Part shown: in pieces, positions 23,843 to 31,288 of the stretch
How positions within the stretch are numbered: the first letter of the stretch is position 1
Layout of the letters: each line of letters opens with the position of its first letter
Assembly (NCBI GenBank): GCA_029262595.1
Contig: JAJCZB010000031.1
Span: 28,365 to 92,364, forward strand
DNA: 64,000 nucleotides
DNA from: Candidatus Babelota bacterium
Lineage (GTDB): Bacteria > Babelota > Babeliae > Babelales > Vermiphilaceae
Reading direction: 5' to 3'
Translations under genes and position numbers: made by a program
Notes under the pieces: generated by a model
Told to the model about the DNA's origin: nothing
Databases searched by the model: none
The model's input: the letters and a program-made list of their open reading frames with translations, nothing else

Positions 23843-24018
23843 GTATCCTTCGATACAACTTGCTCATTTTATTCGTAAATCACTCAGGATGAGCGAAAAA
23901 AGTATATCTAGGGAAAAGTGGGTTGTTACTCATCATGACTCTGTATTTTTGTTTGTAATTCTAACCGCTCATCCTGAGTGATTTTGAGGCGAAGCGAAAA
24001 ATTGTATCGAAGGATACC
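23842..24018. repeat. Intergenic palindromic element, copy 2 (intact)
   Basis: 177 bp bounded by perfect 17-bp inverted ends, GGTATCCTTCGATACAA (23842-23858) and TTGTATCGAAGGATACC (24002-24018). A perfect internal pair is CACTCAGGATGAGCG (23881-23895) with CGCTCATCCTGAGTG (23966-23980). No transposase. MITE-like or structural RNA; it lies between the ABC exporter and a glycosyltransferase. Confidence 0.8.
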
Positions 24019-24041
24019 TTAATTATGTGTAGGTGTTGTAC

Positions 24042-25145
24042 GTGAAAATAATGCATGTCATTTCGAGCTTGGAAGTGGGCGGTGCGCAAGCGGTGCTGTA
24101 TGATTTGGTGCTGCATTTTCACAAAAAAGGGTATACACAAATAATTGTTTTTTTTCATGACGGCCCGTATAGAAAACGACTTGAATCATTGAGTGTTGCT
24201 ACGCATCATGTGCGTGGCATGTTTGCTCCCATTGATCCAGTTTCTTTTTTTCGTCTTATGCAACTAGTGCGCACGTATCGCCCAGACGTAGTACATACTA
24301 TTTTATGGGCAGCAAATGTGCTTGGGCGGTGTGTCTCGCGCATGTTTTCTATTTACTGCGTTGCATCGTTACATAATAATTATGATCAAAATGGTGTGGT
24401 CAGAAGTGCGATTGATCGTATGGTATCGTATCGTACAACGCAAATTGTTGCCGTATCGGATGAAGTAAAGCGATCGTTTACTCGGCTATACGCGTCGGCA
24501 TCGGTTACGGTGATTCCGAATGGCATTGATATTAATAGAGTACGCGAAATGGCAGATGCGCAGCAAAAAACGCGCGAAGATCTTAATTTATCATCAGAAC
24601 ATTTTATCATTGGATCCGTCGGGCGCTTTCACCCCATTAAGCAGTATCCGCTTTTACTAAAGGCATTTGCATTGGTTCACAAAGAATATCCGCACGCGCG
24701 ATTACTCTTAATAGGGTATGGCACGCAAGAGCACTATTTGAGAGAGTGCGCTCATTCTTTGCAAATAACTCCCTATATTCGCTGGATAATTGGCCAGCAG
24801 GCATACGGCTATTATCGATTACTCGATTGTTTTGTTTTAGCTTCAAGCAAGGAAGGAATTTCAATTGCGCTGCTTGAAGCAATGAGTTTGGGAGTGTTTC
24901 CCGTGACGGCGTATCATATTGCGCAACATCCTGTTGTTGATCATGGCCAAAATGGATCTGTTGCAAAAAGCAACAATGCAACAGATTTAGCCCGTAAAAT
25001 AGGTAGTATTGCTGGTGGGAGGTCTGCGCGCGAAGTGAGGCAAAAAAATGCGCAACGAATAGTGCGGGAACGTTTTGCTGTTTCGGGCATGATTGCAGCA
25101 TATGATCGCATGTTTCGTGCTTATTCAGATGTAAAAGTTTGGTAG
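24042..25145 (+). CDS. GT4-family glycosyltransferase
   Basis: About 367 residues from GTG 24042 (AGGTG upstream), beginning MKIMHVISSLEVGGAQAVLY, the typical GT-B entry loop. VIPNGIDINR links to the C-terminal domain, which has RFHPIKQYPLLLKA and the EGISIALLEAMSLG nucleotide-sugar motif with its Glu pair. Retaining enzymes of this family transfer sugars to lipids or polysaccharides of the envelope. Position next to the exporter hints at surface glycan synthesis (inference). Confidence 0.85.
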   Translation: MKIMHVISSLEVGGAQAVLYDLVLHFHKKGYTQIIVFFHDGPYRKRLESLSVATHHVRGMFAPIDPVSFFRLMQLVRTYRPDVVHTILWAANVLGRCVSRMFSIYCVASLHNNYDQNGVVRSAIDRMVSYRTTQIVAVSDEVKRSFTRLYASASVTVIPNGIDINRVREMADAQQKTREDLNLSSEHFIIGSVGRFHPIKQYPLLLKAFALVHKEYPHARLLLIGYGTQEHYLRECAHSLQITPYIRWIIGQQAYGYYRLLDCFVLASSKEGISIALLEAMSLGVFPVTAYHIAQHPVVDHGQNGSVAKSNNATDLARKIGSIAGGRSAREVRQKNAQRIVRERFAVSGMIAAYDRMFRAYSDVKVW

Positions 25146-25371
25146 CATTTTAAGCGCCAATATAGCGCATGCAGAAAGATTACTTTTATTTAAAAAAACG
25201 TCTAAAAATCTGTTGCAGAGATTGCTTGAAAAAGTTGCGGTAAAAGTTGATTTAAAGAAAATCTTTCTGTACCTTAGGTATAGACATTTCTAGAGATTAA
25301 AAAGATAACCTCCATTTCCCCTATCCGTGACATTCTGTCTGGGTAGGGGATACTTATCATAATAGACTTCA

Positions 25372-26316
25372 ATGACTAAGTGGTTTCCCCTCAAAAAAAA
25401 TAATCGTTTTTATAATGCAATCCCCGATCATGAGCCGGAATCGGTGATTTTTGGGACAATTCCATCATTACTCAAAACGTTTTTAAAAAGTTTTTCGCGC
25501 AAAAAGGCGCAACCAGCTGATTGGCTGAGCCCGCAACAGATTCCGTTTCGATCAAAAGAGCTTTCTATTACGTGGATTGGTCATGCGACGTTTTTGATTC
25601 AGGTTGCAGATCTCAATATTTTAACTGATCCCGTGTTTGGGGAAGTGTCTTCATTTTTTCCGCGGATTTTAGCACCGGGCGTGCATTTAGATACATTGCC
25701 TTCAATTGATTATGTACTTATTTCTCATAATCATTGGGATCACATGGATGCAGCATCCTTAACTGCGCTTAAAGAGCGACATCCTGGCATGCAGGTCTTA
25801 GTACCGCAGGGCGATAAGCAATGGTTTGCAAAGCGCAACTTTGTAGCGCATGAATATAGTTGGTGGGAGTCCCACCAAGTTGAAGCCGCACAGTTTTCTT
25901 TTTTGCCGGCAGTGCATTGGTCTGGCAGGGGATTGTTTGATACCAATCGATCATTATGGGGAAGTTGGATGATTCGTGCAGGGCAGCGCTCAATTTATTT
26001 TGCGGGTGATACTGCCTACGGAACTCATTTCAAGCAAATTGCTCATGAGTATAATGAAATTGATGTGGCGCTTATGCCTATTGGCCCATGCGAGCCAAAA
26101 GAATGGATGCTACGAACGCACATGAATGTGGAGCGATCGCTGCAAGCGTTTCAAGATTTGGGCGCGAACCATTTTCTGCCCATGCATTGGGGCACCTTTC
26201 CGTTTGGGCATGATCACTTTGATGAGCCAATCTCTTTGTTGAAAAAAGAGAAAAGCAAGAATAAAAGTGGGGTTATCCATTCTATTAAAGCTGGCTCTCG
26301 CCAGATTATACCGTGA
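25372..26316 (+). CDS. Metallo-beta-lactamase-fold hydrolase (NAPE-PLD/UlaG-like)
   Basis: 314 residues. IGHATFLIQ, the metal motif SHNHWDHMD (about 123-131) and the later GDTAYG and MHWGTF metal ligands identify the MBL fold. The layout, with an LTDPVFGE block, matches bacterial relatives of N-acylphosphatidylethanolamine phospholipase D and L-ascorbate lactonase. No signal peptide, so cytoplasmic. It stands alone after 226 bp of intergenic DNA that holds no feature I can support. The substrate, likely lipid, is unproven. Confidence 0.8.
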   Translation: MTKWFPLKKNNRFYNAIPDHEPESVIFGTIPSLLKTFLKSFSRKKAQPADWLSPQQIPFRSKELSITWIGHATFLIQVADLNILTDPVFGEVSSFFPRILAPGVHLDTLPSIDYVLISHNHWDHMDAASLTALKERHPGMQVLVPQGDKQWFAKRNFVAHEYSWWESHQVEAAQFSFLPAVHWSGRGLFDTNRSLWGSWMIRAGQRSIYFAGDTAYGTHFKQIAHEYNEIDVALMPIGPCEPKEWMLRTHMNVERSLQAFQDLGANHFLPMHWGTFPFGHDHFDEPISLLKKEKSKNKSGVIHSIKAGSRQIIP

Positions 26317-26399
26317 TTTTTTTATACGAGTTGGTATATTAGCTTTTCACGTTTGTATGTATTGGTATTACATAATCTGTTTTTTAATGGAGACTTTCT

Positions 26400-26717
26400 A
26401 TGAAACGAGCAATCTTATTTTTATTGTTTAGCTTTGCTTTGTCGCATCAACTGATTTTGCGTGCAGATGAGGGGACAGCTTTGGCTGCCGACTTAATAAC
26501 TTTTGCGACGCGGGCCGCAGCTCAATGGGGTTTGGAGTTTACTGGCGAAGCTGCTCAGGTCGGTAGTTTGGCAGTTATGCAGAGGTTAGGTGCTGCAGGA
26601 AAGGCGGCAGAGGTCTTGTATGGTGAGTTATCATTGAATGAGGATCCTACATTTGCAACTGTATTGAGTGATGCTGTTCCGCCTTTAACTTTTCCAGCGT
26701 GGCCAGATAGTAACTAG
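26400..26717 (+). CDS. Small exported helical protein
   Basis: 105 residues with GGAG upstream. Signal peptide MKRAILFLLFSFALSHQLI, then an Ala/Gly-rich amphipathic helical part (ALAADLITFATRAAAQWGL, EAAQVGSLAVMQRLGAAGKA) and a proline-rich end. No family recognised. Starts a series of exported genes. Confidence 0.6.
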   Translation: MKRAILFLLFSFALSHQLILRADEGTALAADLITFATRAAAQWGLEFTGEAAQVGSLAVMQRLGAAGKAAEVLYGELSLNEDPTFATVLSDAVPPLTFPAWPDSN

Positions 26718-26741
26718 TTGTTTACCTGGAGGTTATGTATC

Positions 26742-27047
26742 ATGATGCGTAGTTTATCACATCGACTTTTTCTTTTTTTGCTTCTTTCTTTTCAGTTCTT
26801 TAGTCCGTTAATGGCCGATCCTCCGCGAGAAGGCCAACGATCCGATCCTCATCGAGCACGAAGATTGGTGTATACTGGAGCCGCGCTGACCCTCTGGGCA
26901 GCTTCTCACGTGGGGATGTGCTATTTAGTGTGTGATGATCCAGTGTGTGTGGGAATGTTTCCTGGGCCGATTATCCCCCTTTTTACTGGGCCTATTGATC
27001 CGTGTTATCCGGGCATATGGCCTGATGGCAATGCCACGGGGCAATAA
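26742..27047 (+). CDS. Small exported protein with membrane segment
   Basis: 101 residues from the ATG pair at 26742 (GGAGG upstream). The signal peptide ends near FFSPLMA. A hydrophobic stretch containing Cys follows (YTGAALTLWAASHVGMCYLV), then a Pro/Gly-rich tail (GPIIPLFTGPIDPCYPG). Function unknown. Confidence 0.55.
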   Translation: MMRSLSHRLFLFLLLSFQFFSPLMADPPREGQRSDPHRARRLVYTGAALTLWAASHVGMCYLVCDDPVCVGMFPGPIIPLFTGPIDPCYPGIWPDGNATGQ

Positions 27048-27159
27048 TCGCCTAAATACTCCCTTTATATGGCTAAAAACCCTTGTTTTTAAGCTTCTTT
27101 TTTATGTACGCTGAGGGTAGAAAAAGAGGTATGGTTTTCGTTATATAAAGGGAGAAGGT

Positions 27160-27807
27160 ATGAAGAAGTATCTATCAATAATAGTGCTCGTTGGACTATT
27201 AAGCGCATCAGGCACACAAGCCAAAACAGACGTATATCAGCAAGAGCGTGACTTGCACGAACAGACGCAATTATTGCGAGAAGGTAAATATGGCAGCGCT
27301 GCCAAAAAGGGAGCATTAGCTGGTGCAGCAATGGGAGGATATCTCGGCTATAAAAGTCGTCCTGAAGCCCCAGAAGCGAACTTGGCGGGTGCGGCATACG
27401 GCGGACAAATGGCAGGTGAGCTAGCTGAGGCTGGTATGGAAAGAGCTTCCCATGCAGGAAAAACGGTTGGAAAAACAATCGGAGGCGCAGGAAAGGGAGC
27501 GATAATTGGAGCGGCAGTGGCGGTAGCTCTAAAGGCTGGATTGCGCCAATGGCAGCTCAAAAAGATTAATGGAATTCTACAAGATCGCACTGATGTTTCT
27601 GATTTTAAAGCGTTGAGCCATGAGCAGGCAATGCTTATCGTAGCAGCCTATAAGCGAAATGTGCCTATGATGAAGCGGCTCATTATGAATATGCCAGCTT
27701 TTGTGAATCAAAGAGGCGTATGGCAGGCGCTTGCAGAGCTTTTCTATAATAAGAAGCCATCTTCATCTCGAGTAAATGATTTGAAAGAAATTATTAAGTT
27801 GAGCTAA
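27160..27807 (+). CDS. Exported protein with glycine zipper and shared C-terminal helical domain (family A, member 1)
   Basis: 215 residues after GGAGAAGG. Signal peptide to about 21, a charged coil (QERDLHEQTQLLR), then glycine-zipper membrane segments (GALAGAAMGGYLGYK, GAIIGAAVAVALK) at 51-125. The C-terminal domain at 149-196 (FKALSHEQAMLIVAAYK ... GVWQALAELFY) recurs in the two following genes and at 41227. Glycine zippers favour membrane insertion or pore oligomers; the shared domain resembles an ankyrin-like helix pair. Function unknown. Confidence 0.7.
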   Translation: MKKYLSIIVLVGLLSASGTQAKTDVYQQERDLHEQTQLLREGKYGSAAKKGALAGAAMGGYLGYKSRPEAPEANLAGAAYGGQMAGELAEAGMERASHAGKTVGKTIGGAGKGAIIGAAVAVALKAGLRQWQLKKINGILQDRTDVSDFKALSHEQAMLIVAAYKRNVPMMKRLIMNMPAFVNQRGVWQALAELFYNKKPSSSRVNDLKEIIKLS

Positions 27808-27822
27808 TCGAATTTGACCTTC

Positions 27823-27853
27823 AGAGGGGCCGATTGAGGGCCCCTCTTCTTTT
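27823..27853 (+). terminator. Intrinsic terminator
   Basis: AGAGGGGCC (27823-27831) pairs with GGCCCCTCT (27839-27847), followed by TCTTTTTAT. Confidence 0.85.
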
Positions 27854-27864
27854 TATACCCCCTT

Positions 27865-27892
27865 TTGCGATTATTTCTATTTGTGGTATATT
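27865..27892 (+). promoter_or_regulatory. Sigma70-type promoter for the gene at 27931
   Basis: TTGCGA (27865-27870), a 16-bp spacer and TATATT (27887-27892). Confidence 0.5.
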
Positions 27893-27930
27893 GAAACTAT
27901 AATTTAGAAAGAATCAATAGGGGGCTTTAT

Positions 27931-28233
27931 ATGAAGAAAATTCTATTTTTAAGTATTGTTTTGGTGATGTTTGGAGCTTCTTTAGAGGCTCGCACTCGCA
28001 GAAAAACGCCGGCCTTAGACGCGGCGGCATCAGCGCTTGAAGAACATCGTCAAGAAGTGAAAAACCGTTCGGAAGCGCGTAGGGCGTTTATTGTTTTTTT
28101 ACGTACAATGCTGCAGACGCCTACTCCGGCAAGCCCGGTTTTGGATGGGTTTTTATTGAGCATGATTAAAGCGCTTGAGCCGGTGCCATTCAAATTCAAG
28201 ACGTATACAAAGTACAATACGTATACAAAGTAG
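27931..28233 (+). CDS. Small exported basic protein
   Basis: 100 residues: signal peptide MKKILFLSIVLVMFGASLEA, a charged helical part (ALDAAASALEEHRQEVKNRS) and a tail with a short repeat, KTYTKYNTYTK. At DNA level the tail is two copies of ACGTATACAAAGTA. No family recognised. Confidence 0.6.
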   Translation: MKKILFLSIVLVMFGASLEARTRRKTPALDAAASALEEHRQEVKNRSEARRAFIVFLRTMLQTPTPASPVLDGFLLSMIKALEPVPFKFKTYTKYNTYTK

Positions 28234-28267
28234 TAGATAGGCTTTAGGGGAAATGGAGGTTTTTCCT

Positions 28268-28849
28268 ATGAAGAAGCTTTTAGCATCACTTATTTTTTTT
28301 AGTGTATTTTTTGCGCCGAATCTTCAGGCGGCGGAGGATTGGTACGTTAAGTATCAAACTGAGAGGTTGCAATATCGGGCTGAGATGATGCGTGGAGAGC
28401 GCCATTTTTATTTGATAAAAATAAGAAATGGACTTTGCATGGCGGTTTTACCATTTATTGCGGCAGTTGCATTTGAAGTTTGGGCATTGAAGGGCGCTAC
28501 TAATATTACTCTTGATCAAAAAGCAGACAAAATGTGGGAGTATTTAAAATTAGATACTCACGCGGTTGATGCTTTTGTGCTATTAAATCTTGTGCATCAA
28601 GATCACCAAAGACGCAGTTTTAATAAAAATATGAATGCGCTTCTGCAAAAATATATTGATCCCAACTGTGATTTCAAATCGTTGCCAATTGAGCAAGCGA
28701 TGCTCTTAATGGCTGCGCATGAAAAAAAATTAGAATTGGTGCGTATGATGTTTGCTCAAAATAGTGATTTTTTAAAAGAAAGAGGCGTATTGCCGATGCT
28801 CGCAGAGCTCTATTGCGGAGATGGTAGCATTGAGAGTGCCAGCGATTAA
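28268..28849 (+). CDS. Exported protein, family A member 2
   Basis: 193 residues from ATG 28268, which has GGAGG upstream. Signal peptide MKKLLASLIFFSVFFAPNLQA, one central hydrophobic segment (LCMAVLPFIAAVAFEVWAL) and the family domain (FKSLPIEQAMLLMAAHEKKL ... LAELY) near the end. The domain aligns with those of the flanking genes at F-K-x-L, A-M, A-A and E-L-Y. Function unknown. Confidence 0.7.
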   Translation: MKKLLASLIFFSVFFAPNLQAAEDWYVKYQTERLQYRAEMMRGERHFYLIKIRNGLCMAVLPFIAAVAFEVWALKGATNITLDQKADKMWEYLKLDTHAVDAFVLLNLVHQDHQRRSFNKNMNALLQKYIDPNCDFKSLPIEQAMLLMAAHEKKLELVRMMFAQNSDFLKERGVLPMLAELYCGDGSIESASD

Positions 28850-28880
28850 TGGATGAATTACAACTATGAGGTATGCAGAT

Positions 28881-29615
28881 ATGAATAAGAAAACATTATC
28901 ATTGGTTATGATTGTGGGATTACTATTAGGTAATTTTCCAGTAATGAGTGCGTCTCATGCGCTGCAACCAGCACTTGAAAAAGTTGTTGGAAAAAAGCAT
29001 GCACATAATCTTAAATTTTATAGAGATGAAGCTTCAGCTCCGTATGGATTTTGGACTAGCAAAGTATTACTTGGAGCAGTACTAGGAGGAGCTGTTGGAT
29101 GTGCGTATTCGGTATTATTGGATGATGGGAACTATGTAAGAAATTGTTCCAAGGCAATTGCATTAACGTCAGCGTTGTTGCCATGTTATTCCTTTGTGGC
29201 GGTTCAAGAGCGAGTCAAAATTTCTCGAGAGCGAATTAAGGAAAAGTTACAAGAATATACAATACACAAAAATATTAAATCATTGCCTGATTTTGACGCA
29301 ATGATGGTTTTTGCGGCCTATGAACAAGATATTGAGTGTATGAAAAAACTGACACCACATGTGCTACCGTTTCTTGAAGATACGGGCGTTTGGCAGGTTT
29401 TGGTTGAATTGTATTATGACGATTCAGAGCAAACAATCGACAAAGAGTTAAAAGCAGTCCAAGGACAACAATCAATATGGTCGGGTGGACCGACTGCAAC
29501 GCAAGCGATGCAACAGGCAAAAGAGAAATTGAACGAATTTACTCCAATGGAGCCAAAGCTTCTTCAAAGACGCGTTGAGCTTCTAAAAGAGAAAATTGGA
29601 TACAACGATTTATAA
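28881..29615 (+). CDS. Exported protein, family A member 3
   Basis: 244 residues from ATG 28881 (GAGG nine bases upstream). Signal peptide MNKKTLSLVMIVGLLLG..., two hydrophobic segments, the family domain (IKSLPDFDAMMVFAAYEQ ... GVWQVLVELYY), a Gln-rich linker and a C-terminal LLQRRVELLKEKIGY. That last motif matches VMRRRMAALKEKLGW at the end of the distant fourth member at 41227. So members 3 and 4 are closest to each other. Confidence 0.7.
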   Translation: MNKKTLSLVMIVGLLLGNFPVMSASHALQPALEKVVGKKHAHNLKFYRDEASAPYGFWTSKVLLGAVLGGAVGCAYSVLLDDGNYVRNCSKAIALTSALLPCYSFVAVQERVKISRERIKEKLQEYTIHKNIKSLPDFDAMMVFAAYEQDIECMKKLTPHVLPFLEDTGVWQVLVELYYDDSEQTIDKELKAVQGQQSIWSGGPTATQAMQQAKEKLNEFTPMEPKLLQRRVELLKEKIGYNDL

Positions 29616-29630
29616 TTGAGACTATACATA

Positions 29631-29663
29631 AAAAGAGGCGCTCTATAACGGGCGCCTTTTTTT
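29631..29663. terminator. Bidirectional intrinsic terminator
   Basis: AGGCGC (29636-29641) pairs with GCGCCT (29652-29657), flanked by A-run and T-run. Shared by family A member 3 and the convergent M50 gene. Confidence 0.75.
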
Positions 29664-30324
29664 ATTTCCACAACTTTCTAATATCACCAACGGTGATAAA
29701 AAACATAAACACAATAAAGAGTACGAAAAAGAGAAAGATAGCGATATTGTATGTGCCATCGGAAAGCGGGCCGGTAAGCGCTTCGATCGTATAGTATGCC
29801 AGCTGGCCACCATCTAAAAAAGGCACGGGAAGCAGATTGAATATTCCGATGCTAAAGCTCAATCCGCCCAACAATAAAAGAAAATGATTAAAACTGAGAG
29901 ATATGCTGTAGCTAATTAAAGAGAGAATGCCAATTGGGCCCATGACGCCTTGTGGCGCATGCTCAGAAGTTTGTGCCATCATTTCGCGTACGTTTATTTT
30001 ACGTAATTTAAATAGTGCAATAATGAGATACGCAAAGAGAATATTAATCTCGATGCCTGCAAGTAATATAATTGCTTTTACAATATAGGGCTGTGCATCA
30101 AGCTGATCAGTAGCGATTTGCACGTATCCGCCGAGCGGTAGTGCTGCGATTTGAAAGAGCGTTGTACCAATTTTTATGCCAAAAATTTGTGGTCCAAATC
30201 CAATGGAAAAAACGGGCGTTGCGATATCAAACCATTTGCATGCAAGAAAATGCCCAAGCTCATGTATTACTATGACGAAGCTCAGACCGAGTAGGGCGAA
30301 GAGCAGTCGGAGAAATTTGTTCAT
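29662..30324 (-). CDS. M50 site-2-type membrane metalloprotease
   Basis: 220 residues with HELGH at 21-25 inside the first helix and NLLPVPFLDGGQ near 163-174, the two zinc-site halves of M50 rhomboid-unrelated intramembrane proteases (RseP/SpoIVFB). No PDZ domain is present and the chain is half the length of RseP, so it belongs to the compact type. It cuts membrane-bound regulators or signal peptides (family knowledge). Its start lies 65 bp inside the cysteine synthase gene. Confidence 0.85.
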   Translation of the reverse strand: MNKFLRLLFALLGLSFVIVIHELGHFLACKWFDIATPVFSIGFGPQIFGIKIGTTLFQIAALPLGGYVQIATDQLDAQPYIVKAIILLAGIEINILFAYLIIALFKLRKINVREMMAQTSEHAPQGVMGPIGILSLISYSISLSFNHFLLLLGGLSFSIGIFNLLPVPFLDGGQLAYYTIEALTGPLSDGTYNIAIFLFFVLFIVFMFFITVGDIRKLWK

Positions 30325-31225
30325 AAAATCCTTTGCTTAAATATGCGCGTCCAGAGTCTCCAAAAATCATAACACCGTGATCAGTTTCTTTCATATGCTT
30401 TTGTGCATATGCTTGCGCGGCATAGGCAACTGCGCCGCTGCTTGGACCAACAAGAAATCCGGTGTGTGCAAGCTTTGGGAGCATACCAATTGCATCTGCA
30501 TCTTTTACGGTAAGAATTTCATCGATCACGGAATAATCAATAACGGGAGAATCAAAATCGATTCCCATGCCTTCAATGGCGTATGGTTTTGGATTGCCGT
30601 TGGTTGCGCGATAAGAATTAACGGAATCGATCGCAATAATTTTTACATCAGGATTGCGTTCTTTAATATAACGCCCTACGCCCGTAATGGTGCCTCCGGT
30701 GCCAGCGCCGGCAAAAAAGTGCGTGATTTTTCCCTTCGATTGCTGCCATACTTCGGGAGCAAGAGAGGTGTAATGCGCCTGCGCATTCAACGGATTAAAA
30801 TATTGATTTGGCATAAATGAATTGGGTGTTTCTTTATGGAGTCTGAGTGCAACGCTATGATAGCTTTCTGGATCATCAATAAAATCAGTGGCAGGGCAGA
30901 TAACTATGTGCGCGCCATATGCTTTGAGTGTCTGCATTTTTTCTTGCGAAACTTTCTGCGATACGGTGATGATAACGCGATAGCCTTTTGCTGCTCCAAT
31001 CATTGCAGACGCAATTCCTTGATTTCCCGATGAAGCATCAATAAGTGTACCGCCTGGCTTGAGCAGGCCGCTTTGCTCTGCATGCTCTATCATAAATTGT
31101 GCGGAACGATCTTTCACGCTTCCCCCCGGATTGAGATATTCTAATTTTGCATAGATAGTACTGCTTGATGCCAAAGGCACGTGCACCAAAGGGGTGTTTC
31201 CAATTGCGTTTATAAGTGTGTGCAT
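30260..31225 (-). CDS. PLP-dependent cysteine synthase family protein
   Basis: 321 residues from ATG 31225 (an earlier ATG at 31267 would add 14). The fold-type II signature GGSVKDRSA carries the PLP Lys, SSGNQGIA binds the substrate and GTGGTITG the phosphate. It makes cysteine from O-acetylserine and sulfide, or acts as cystathionine beta-synthase; the two cannot be separated here. The last 22 codons overlap the M50 start. Confidence 0.85.
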   Translation of the reverse strand: MHTLINAIGNTPLVHVPLASSSTIYAKLEYLNPGGSVKDRSAQFMIEHAEQSGLLKPGGTLIDASSGNQGIASAMIGAAKGYRVIITVSQKVSQEKMQTLKAYGAHIVICPATDFIDDPESYHSVALRLHKETPNSFMPNQYFNPLNAQAHYTSLAPEVWQQSKGKITHFFAGAGTGGTITGVGRYIKERNPDVKIIAIDSVNSYRATNGNPKPYAIEGMGIDFDSPVIDYSVIDEILTVKDADAIGMLPKLAHTGFLVGPSSGAVAYAAQAYAQKHMKETDHGVMIFGDSGRAYLSKGFYEQISPTALRPTRSELRHSNT

Positions 31226-31288
31226 TACGATGTTCCCTGCTCTAAATATATCATCATTAATCTGCATCTAGTGTAAGCGGATGCGCAG

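Noticed and set aside
23842..24018. Element considered as an attachment site or phage remnant
   Set aside because: No integrase, tRNA or phage gene nearby; the exact inverted ends fit a MITE-like or structural repeat better.
25146..25371. Intergenic DNA searched for tRNA, riboswitch or small gene
   Set aside because: No cloverleaf, known motif or coding frame with a ribosome binding site was found; a short GCGC inverted repeat has no T-run.
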